A DNA stretch of 64,000 nt from contig CAMNGP010000001.1 in assembly GCA_946538495.1 (NCBI GenBank), forward strand, positions 57,156 through 121,155, read 5' to 3'. The stretch is from an uncultured Candidatus Saccharibacteria bacterium (GTDB taxonomy: Bacteria; Patescibacteriota; Saccharimonadia; Saccharimonadales; Saccharimonadaceae). Each line of letters opens with the position of its first letter. Position 1 is the first letter of the stretch. Below are positions 58,443 through 64,000 of this stretch, piece after piece. A program made the position numbers and the translations under genes. The notes below the pieces were generated by a model that worked only from the letters and a program-made list of their open reading frames with translations, made no database searches and was not told where the DNA came from.

Positions 58443-59587
58443 CTGAACAATACTCGTCCGCCAAAAAAATTGGCGAACTCCTAACAGCAGAATTCGAAAA
58501 GGATCCGCATTTTTATTTCTTCTCGCCGGACGAAACAACCTCAAATAAATTTGATCAGATTTTTGATGTAGAGAAGCGCGCGTGGGGCACTTTACCACAG
58601 AAAACCTGGGATTTGCCAGAATCAGAGAATGGGCGCATCGTAGAAATGCTTTCGGAGAATGTATTGTTTAGTACAATGACTGGCCACCTTGCAAATGGCG
58701 AGCGGGCCATGATGGGGAGCTATGAAGCGTTCTTTCCAATTATCACATCCCAACTGCTTCAACAGATGAAATTCATAAAACAATCAAAGGCCGTATCTTG
58801 GCGTCAGCCGTTGCCGGCCGTAAATCTATTGTCTACTTCTACATGCTGGCGACAAGACCATAATGGTTTTACACATCAATCACCGGCTTTGATTTCGCAG
58901 CTTTTGACCGTGCCATCTAACTTGGCGAACTGTTTCTTTCCATTCGATGATGTAGATGCAGAATCTATGTATAATTATATGATTAATTCAACGAATGTTG
59001 TGAATCTTACAACATTTGATAAAAATGAACGGCCGAGATATTTTGACTTTGAGCAAGCCAGCAGAATTCGTGAAGACGGCGGAGCGCTAATTCTTGATTC
59101 TTATTCAAGTGAGAGCCCAGATTTTGTAATGGTTGCATGCGGTGACATCGTCGGTCACGAAACGATTGAAGCGATTAAAATTTTGAATAAGGATTTGCCG
59201 GAAATAAGGCTGAGATTCGTATATATCAATACGCTTTCTTATCGTGGTATAGGCACTACAGAGAACAAGTTAACTCGCGAGAAGTTCAATGAAATATTCA
59301 CTAGCAACAAGCCTATCTTGGCAAATTTTCATGGTTATCCTGAGACTCTAGAAAACATTCTAGAGAATTACACTGCACGAAGTCGCTTAAGAGTGCATGG
59401 CTTTAACGAAGAAGGCTCTACCACTACGCCATTTGAAATGCTTCGCAAAAACATGGCATCGCGTTACGACCTAGCAATCGATATTGCAATGGTTGCCAAG
59501 CGCAATGATTTAGCAACAAAATATGAGGATATTCTAGCGCAGAATCATTCGCATGCTACCCAATTTGGCGTAGATTTGATAAAATAG
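58439..59587 (+). CDS. xfp: Phosphoketolase C-terminal half (split gene)
   Basis: A 382-residue protein equal to the pyrimidine-binding and C-terminal domains of phosphoketolase. FFSPDETTSNKFDQIF, EMLSENVLFSTMTGHLANGERAMMGSYEAFFPI, WRQDHNGFTHQSPALI, and the C-terminal RSRLRVHGFNEEGSTTTPFEML are the family landmarks. With the upstream half it should rebuild the enzyme that converts xylulose-5-phosphate and phosphate to acetyl phosphate and glyceraldehyde-3-phosphate. The 4-base overlap gives coupled, equal synthesis of both halves. Confidence 0.9.
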   Translation: MTEQYSSAKKIGELLTAEFEKDPHFYFFSPDETTSNKFDQIFDVEKRAWGTLPQKTWDLPESENGRIVEMLSENVLFSTMTGHLANGERAMMGSYEAFFPIITSQLLQQMKFIKQSKAVSWRQPLPAVNLLSTSTCWRQDHNGFTHQSPALISQLLTVPSNLANCFFPFDDVDAESMYNYMINSTNVVNLTTFDKNERPRYFDFEQASRIREDGGALILDSYSSESPDFVMVACGDIVGHETIEAIKILNKDLPEIRLRFVYINTLSYRGIGTTENKLTREKFNEIFTSNKPILANFHGYPETLENILENYTARSRLRVHGFNEEGSTTTPFEMLRKNMASRYDLAIDIAMVAKRNDLATKYEDILAQNHSHATQFGVDLIK

Positions 59588-59594
59588 TTGCGTT

Positions 59595-60275
59595 ATGGAA
59601 TTATTTATTTTAATTATTACATTATTAATTTTGGCAGAAACGAGTTTTTTAACTGTCAAAAAGTACCAGCCCACTAGAAATGGGGCAAGAAAAATCTATG
59701 TAGACACATCGGTGTTAATCGACGGTCGTATACTAAATATTGCCAGGACTGGTTTTATTGACGGTGATTTGATTGTGCTAAAGAGCGTACTTCGCGAGTT
59801 GCAACTTCTGGCCGACGGTAAAGATTCGGAAAAGCGCACCCGAGCCAGAATGGGGCTAAGCAATGTTGCGGAGCTAGAGAGAGTGGTTGAGATTAACACA
59901 GAAATATTTGATGACGGAGAAGGTAATAAAAAAGTTGATGAACAATTATTGAAGCTGGCGAAGGCCAACAATGGCGCGATTCTTACGCTTGATTATAATT
60001 TAATAAAAGTTGCTGAGGCTGAAAAAACAAAAGTGTTAAATATTAATGATTTAGCCTTGGCGGTGCGAACAGAGTTTTTGCCTGGTGAAAAGATTGAGCT
60101 TAAGATTACTGAAAAAGGCTCTAACCGTGGACAAGGGATTGGTTATTTGCCAAATGGTACAATGGTAGTGGTTGAAAAAGCGGCAAACAAAATTGGCAAG
60201 ACCATCATCGTAGAGTTCGTGAGATTTCACGAAACTTCAGCTGGTAAAATGATCTTTGCCAAAATTGCGCGCTAA
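59595..60275 (+). CDS. PIN-TRAM domain protein (YacL-like)
   Basis: A 226-residue protein with an N-terminal membrane helix (about 3-22), a PIN nuclease-like domain (about 30-155, with YVDTSVLIDGR, the acid in LRELQLLAD and LTLDYNLIK) and a C-terminal TRAM RNA-binding domain (LPGEKIELKITEKGSNRGQGIGYLPNGTMVVVE). It resembles B. subtilis YacL without its multi-helix N-terminus. A membrane-bound RNase role is inferred. The stop overlaps the convergent PBP gene by 3 bases. Confidence 0.87.
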   Translation: MELFILIITLLILAETSFLTVKKYQPTRNGARKIYVDTSVLIDGRILNIARTGFIDGDLIVLKSVLRELQLLADGKDSEKRTRARMGLSNVAELERVVEINTEIFDDGEGNKKVDEQLLKLAKANNGAILTLDYNLIKVAEAEKTKVLNINDLALAVRTEFLPGEKIELKITEKGSNRGQGIGYLPNGTMVVVEKAANKIGKTIIVEFVRFHETSAGKMIFAKIAR

Positions 60276-62986
60276 TCTTTTTTGTCTTTATCCGTATCTG
60301 TGCCTGGGGCAGGCGCTACTGGCGTTAAGGTTAGTTCGCTAGTGGCGGTGTAGCCAGCATCATCAGAGATCATAAGTTTGACGGATGTTTCGGTGCCCTT
60401 TAGCGTATAACCATTAATGCTGCCATCTCCGCCTAAGGAAATACCGCTTTGTTCTACGCCATTGATATACAGGGTGTAGCCCTTGATACCGTAGGTGCCA
60501 CGACGAATTGTCGCAATAATTTTGTTGCCGCTAACGGATAAGGATAGTTTTGGCGGATCGTAGTCGCAGGTATCTTTGGTGTCGCGGTTGTATGGCTCTG
60601 GAACGTTGTAGACTTCGTTGCCCGTCATCGGATCGGTAACTTTAGTAACTTCAATCTCAATCTTGAACGATTCGTCGGTACAGTCAGAAGCTAGCAGATG
60701 ATTGTATCTGTTAAAAGTGAGGGTTTCCTTAGAGATGCCAGAGTTTTTAGAAGCATTAAACCAGCTCGGCCAAATGTCCGAGCGACCATTAACCGTAAGG
60801 GTTTGGATGCCAGCAGGGCGGGCAGGCTGATCGCCAGAATGCCAACGGCCATCGGGTTCGTAAACTTCTTTATGAACGCGTTCCATATAGTGGCCAACAG
60901 TATAACGTACGATATCGTTGGAGTTTGACGCGAGGCCAGAACCATCGTGATTGCCATTCCAAACAAACGTAGATAAGGCAGTAGAGAAGCTCTCGATCAA
61001 TGAGTCCTTTGTGACTGCAGAGTTAGCCGTGGTAGTGGTACCGGTTTTGGTACCAGTCCAAACGCCAGGCACCACGAAGCCATCGTTATTAAACCAACGA
61101 GCAGAACGATCACTTAGGATACTTGAAATCATGTAAGCAACTTGGTCGTCTACGACGCGTTCACCTTCAGAATCCTCCCAACTTTCAATAGTTTCACCAG
61201 AAGAATTCTTGACTTCTAGAATGTAAGAGAGGTCTTTATAGGTGCCGCCACGGGCAATTGAGGCATAGGCATTGGCATGTTCTACCATACGCACATTACA
61301 TCCAGAGCCAATTGCAATAGATAGGCCATAACCTTCTCGTCCCTCACAATAAGTTTTGTCACCTAGTGCGTGTGCAACTTCTAGGGAATTATCTATACCA
61401 TTAATATATAGAGCCTTAACCGCAGCAATATTGAGGGAGTGACCGAGCGAGAAGCGGATGGTTACGTTTCCGTAGAATGTATTTGTCGCGTTAGTCATTG
61501 TGCAGCCACGGGATGCACCAGCACAATAGATTCTATCGATATTTTCGTCTTTCAGGATTGAGCCTGGACCGTAGTTTATGCCTTCGCGCTGCATAAAGAG
61601 CGGGGCATAGTCAAGAATCGGCTTAATCGAAGAACCTGGCTCGATTAATGAATCAGTAGTAACATTCAATTCGCCATATTCTGAATTAAAGAAATCTACC
61701 GAGCCAACCATAGCTACAACTTGCGAGGTTTCGACATCTACTGATACCAATGCGATGTTGTCGCTTCTGTTTTTGTAGGTATGGCTAACACCGACTGCCA
61801 CAGCGTCTTCAGCAATCTTTTGAGCGCGGTAATCGAGCGTGGTTTTAATAGTCCAACCACCAGCACGCAAGGTTTGGATGCCGTATTTTTCTTCGAGCTG
61901 AGAACGTACTTCTAGGACAAAATGTGGCGCTAACATATCTGCGTACTGATTAGCTTCTGGTCTAATGGTGTCAAGAATTGCTACCTCCTTAGCCTCCTTA
62001 GCTTCGTCTGCACTAATATAGCCCATTGAAACCATATCATCTAACACCTTGTGCTGACGTTCGATCAACATTTCGTTACCATATATATTATATGGATTCA
62101 AGACGCCTGGGTTATTTGGAATAGCAGCAAGCAGTGCAGCTTCAGCTAGAGTTAGATCTTTGGCTGATTTGCCAAAATAGGTTTGAGCGGCAGACTCTAC
62201 ACCATTACGACGACCGCCATAAGGCGATTGGTTGAGATACATGGTGAGAATTTGATCTTTTGAATACATGCGCTCAAGCTCAATCGCTAGAATTAGCTCT
62301 TTCACCTTACGCGTTAAACCACCACGGTTTTCGCTTTGAGCTTCGTCAGAGAAATAAACTTGTTTAATCAGCTGCTGAGTGAGGGTAGAACCACCCTGGA
62401 CGCCTTTACCAGTCAAGGTTGAAAGCGTAGCACGAATTAATGCACCGAAGTCTACACCCATGTGGTTATAGAAATTCTTGTCCTCAATAGCAATAGTAGC
62501 CTGGCGCATATAATCTGAGATTTCGTCGTCTTTTACCACTAGGCGATAATCCTCTGTGCCGGTATCCTTCCATAGTACGACGCCGTTACGGTCTAGGTAG
62601 GTATTAACGGTTTCGGAGATAGTCATTTCGTCGAGGCGAATTTCGTCAAGATCCTTTTTGTAATATAGGAAGAGGCCGCCAATAAATATTATTAAAATCA
62701 AAGTACATGCGGCGATGAATTTAAGAATAGCTTTTTGGCCACGCCAAGAAAACCACCACTTAAACACACGCTTAGGGTGCAAACGCGCGAAAAAGCGCTT
62801 AACTGGCTCTTTTGGCAGTTTTGCTAATTCTTCCGCACGTTTTCTTGAGTTGGCTTCCTTTCGTTCACGATGATTGTAGGCCAAACTCGAATACAAATTC
62901 ATATTCTTTTTAGATGATTTTTGGGACTTTTTTGCCGCTTTCTTAGATTTTGACGGCAAAATCACCACACTCTTTTTCTTTGCCAT
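60272..62986 (-). CDS. Class A penicillin-binding protein
   Basis: A 904-residue bifunctional peptidoglycan synthase. A long basic cytoplasmic part (1-88) precedes one membrane helix (about 88-110). The glycosyltransferase domain has ATIAIEDKNFYNHMGVDF, GGSTLTQQLIKQ and the MYLNQSPYGGRRNGVESAAQTYFGK region. The transpeptidase shows SSIKP (SxxK, near 450), HSLN (SxN) and KTGTTT (KTG, near 647). The C-terminal 200 residues are strand-rich with an Asp/Lys tail. A minus-strand TATAAT (62993-62998) lies 6 bases before the ATG. Confidence 0.95.
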   Translation of the reverse strand: MAKKKSVVILPSKSKKAAKKSQKSSKKNMNLYSSLAYNHRERKEANSRKRAEELAKLPKEPVKRFFARLHPKRVFKWWFSWRGQKAILKFIAACTLILIIFIGGLFLYYKKDLDEIRLDEMTISETVNTYLDRNGVVLWKDTGTEDYRLVVKDDEISDYMRQATIAIEDKNFYNHMGVDFGALIRATLSTLTGKGVQGGSTLTQQLIKQVYFSDEAQSENRGGLTRKVKELILAIELERMYSKDQILTMYLNQSPYGGRRNGVESAAQTYFGKSAKDLTLAEAALLAAIPNNPGVLNPYNIYGNEMLIERQHKVLDDMVSMGYISADEAKEAKEVAILDTIRPEANQYADMLAPHFVLEVRSQLEEKYGIQTLRAGGWTIKTTLDYRAQKIAEDAVAVGVSHTYKNRSDNIALVSVDVETSQVVAMVGSVDFFNSEYGELNVTTDSLIEPGSSIKPILDYAPLFMQREGINYGPGSILKDENIDRIYCAGASRGCTMTNATNTFYGNVTIRFSLGHSLNIAAVKALYINGIDNSLEVAHALGDKTYCEGREGYGLSIAIGSGCNVRMVEHANAYASIARGGTYKDLSYILEVKNSSGETIESWEDSEGERVVDDQVAYMISSILSDRSARWFNNDGFVVPGVWTGTKTGTTTTANSAVTKDSLIESFSTALSTFVWNGNHDGSGLASNSNDIVRYTVGHYMERVHKEVYEPDGRWHSGDQPARPAGIQTLTVNGRSDIWPSWFNASKNSGISKETLTFNRYNHLLASDCTDESFKIEIEVTKVTDPMTGNEVYNVPEPYNRDTKDTCDYDPPKLSLSVSGNKIIATIRRGTYGIKGYTLYINGVEQSGISLGGDGSINGYTLKGTETSVKLMISDDAGYTATSELTLTPVAPAPGTDTDKDKKD

Positions 62987-63070
62987 ATATTTATTATAGC
63001 ATTAATGTTTTAGAAATGGATAATTTTGTATTATTTTGTGGTTTTGTTTGTGTGTTACAATAATATACAT

Positions 63071-64000
63071 ATGAGACGTTTTAAGTTTAAGTCTGTTGTG
63101 CAGCTAGCAAATATTAAACTATCGGTAAAATCGGCCGCGATTGTACTAGCTAGTTCAACTTTAATTTCGGCTTTGCTTGGATTATTTAGGGATCGCTTAC
63201 TAAATTCGTATTATCTTGGCACTTATCCTACTGGCATAGACGCCTACACGGCTGCTTTTACTATTCCGGATTTTATGTTTTTTATTTTGACTTCGGGCGC
63301 ATTAGCAGTTTCATTTATTCCGGTCTTTAATCAAAGGCTAATTTCTGGTAACAAAAAATCTGCTTGGGAGTTATCGTCAAGTTTACTGAATCTACTAGCT
63401 ATCCTGACGCTAATTACTAGCGTATTGATTATGATTTTTGCCGATCCTTTGATTCGCTATATCGTTAGCCCTGGCCTTGATGAGTCTGGCATGATTTTAG
63501 CAATTAATATGACTCGTGTGATTGCAATCAATCCGTTTTTGTTTTCGATTGCAACGGTCTTAACTTCTATACAGCAGGCCGTTGGCCGCTTTATCTTTTA
63601 TTCTTTTGCTCCAGCAATCTATAATGTTGGCATCATCATCGGCATTACGTGCTTTACGGACGGGATCAATATCTTTGGCTTACAGATTTTTGAAGGTGGT
63701 ATTATGGGGGTGGCGCTTGGCGTAATCCTAGGCGCCGTAATGCAATTAATTGTTTCTTTAATCGGATTGTTTGGCCTTGGCATGGATTATGAGTTTAAGA
63801 TTTATTGGCGAAATCAAGGATTCCGTTCAATCTTGAAACTTTTACCAGCAAGGTCCTTGGACCAGGGAATCGATTACATTAACGGTATCGTTAACACTAA
63901 CCTCTCCTCACGGATGGGGGCGGGAGCAGTACGTTCTTTTAATCAGGCTTCGTCTCTACATCAAATGCCAGTCAATCTAATCGGTGTTGCTATTTCTACG
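63071..64000 (+). CDS. murJ: Lipid II flippase MurJ (5' part)
   Basis: The frame opens at ATG 63071 and runs off the window (310 codons). It begins MRRFKFKSVVQLANIKLSVK and has repeated membrane segments with GLFRDRLLNSYYLG, TAAFTIPDFMFFILTSGALAVSFIPVFNQ and GRFIFYSFAPAIYNVGIIIG, the MviN/MurJ pattern. It would flip lipid II outward for the divergently encoded class A PBP. A TACAAT box lies about 9 bases upstream of the ATG. The 3' end is outside the window. Confidence 0.92.
   Translation, partial: MRRFKFKSVVQLANIKLSVKSAAIVLASSTLISALLGLFRDRLLNSYYLGTYPTGIDAYTAAFTIPDFMFFILTSGALAVSFIPVFNQRLISGNKKSAWELSSSLLNLLAILTLITSVLIMIFADPLIRYIVSPGLDESGMILAINMTRVIAINPFLFSIATVLTSIQQAVGRFIFYSFAPAIYNVGIIIGITCFTDGINIFGLQIFEGGIMGVALGVILGAVMQLIVSLIGLFGLGMDYEFKIYWRNQGFRSILKLLPARSLDQGIDYINGIVNTNLSSRMGAGAVRSFNQASSLHQMPVNLIGVAIST

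Noticed and set aside
58430-58450. Frameshift breaking a normal phosphoketolase gene
   Set aside because: The junction lies at a domain boundary with an ATGA overlap, and the second ORF begins with a plausible native N-terminus, so a true split is more likely; sequencing error cannot be wholly excluded.

Overview
The window looks like chromosomal DNA of a Candidatus Saccharibacteria (TM7, Patescibacteria/CPR) member or a close relative. This is inferred from the gene set and style; no rRNA is present to prove it. Genes are compact, TGA works as a normal stop (for example ATGA overlaps at 47249 and 58439), surface proteins carry short LPXTG-like tails, and central metabolism is pared down to a phosphoketolase-type route. 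No complete insertion sequence or CRISPR array is visible.

Layout. 1-9.3 kb: recG, rsmD, a Ser-rich surface protein, tRNA-Leu(UAG), a metallo-beta-lactamase-fold protein, two minus-strand membrane proteins and a two-component system. 9.3-21.9 kb: an accessory region that looks like a defence island: Mrr-type nuclease, XRE regulator with ImmA-type protease, HNH nuclease, a structured leader RNA, two methylase-like genes, a HEPN-like protein, a GIY-YIG/SF2 helicase, a HhH/WYL-like protein, and on the other strand MazG-like and GIY-YIG/DUF2075 genes. 21.9-22.4 kb is a gene-poor stretch holding an operator-controlled minus-strand RNA candidate and the remnant of a duplicated gene. 22.4-31.5 kb: AlkD-like repair protein, L,D-transpeptidase, FAD oxidase, trigger factor, and a second structured leader in front of a FISUMP-type surface protein. 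31.8-55.9 kb is mainly housekeeping: rpsL-rpsG, gap-rpiB-rpe, eno, uvrC, secG, an oligopeptide-binding protein, tRNA-Leu(GAG), surface proteins, rpsB-tsf, clpP, rpmE, frr-uppS-rseP, proS, greA, lysS, uvrB. 56-64 kb: the second FISUMP paralogue in inverted orientation, a split phosphoketolase, a PIN-TRAM protein, a class A PBP and the 5' part of murJ.

How genes fit together: RpiB, Rpe, phosphoketolase (two genes), GAPDH and enolase outline pentose-phosphate to glyceraldehyde-3-phosphate catabolism with acetyl-phosphate formation. UppS, MurJ, the class A PBP and the L,D-transpeptidase serve wall synthesis. RecG, UvrB, UvrC, AlkD-like and MGMT-like proteins serve DNA repair.

Main points for a second look: (1) a dispersed palindromic element with a conserved hairpin core, apparently also inserted in frame in uvrB and probably uvrC, similar in concept to Rickettsia palindromic elements; (2) two unrelated-sequence leaders of about 200 nt with the same geometry (promoter, long closing helix, terminator, then start codon); (3) very frequent leaderless promoters with exactly 6 nt between TATAAT and the start codon, including one divergent pair sharing an overlapping -10; (4) the composite restriction/HEPN/GIY-YIG helicase operon; (5) the split phosphoketolase.
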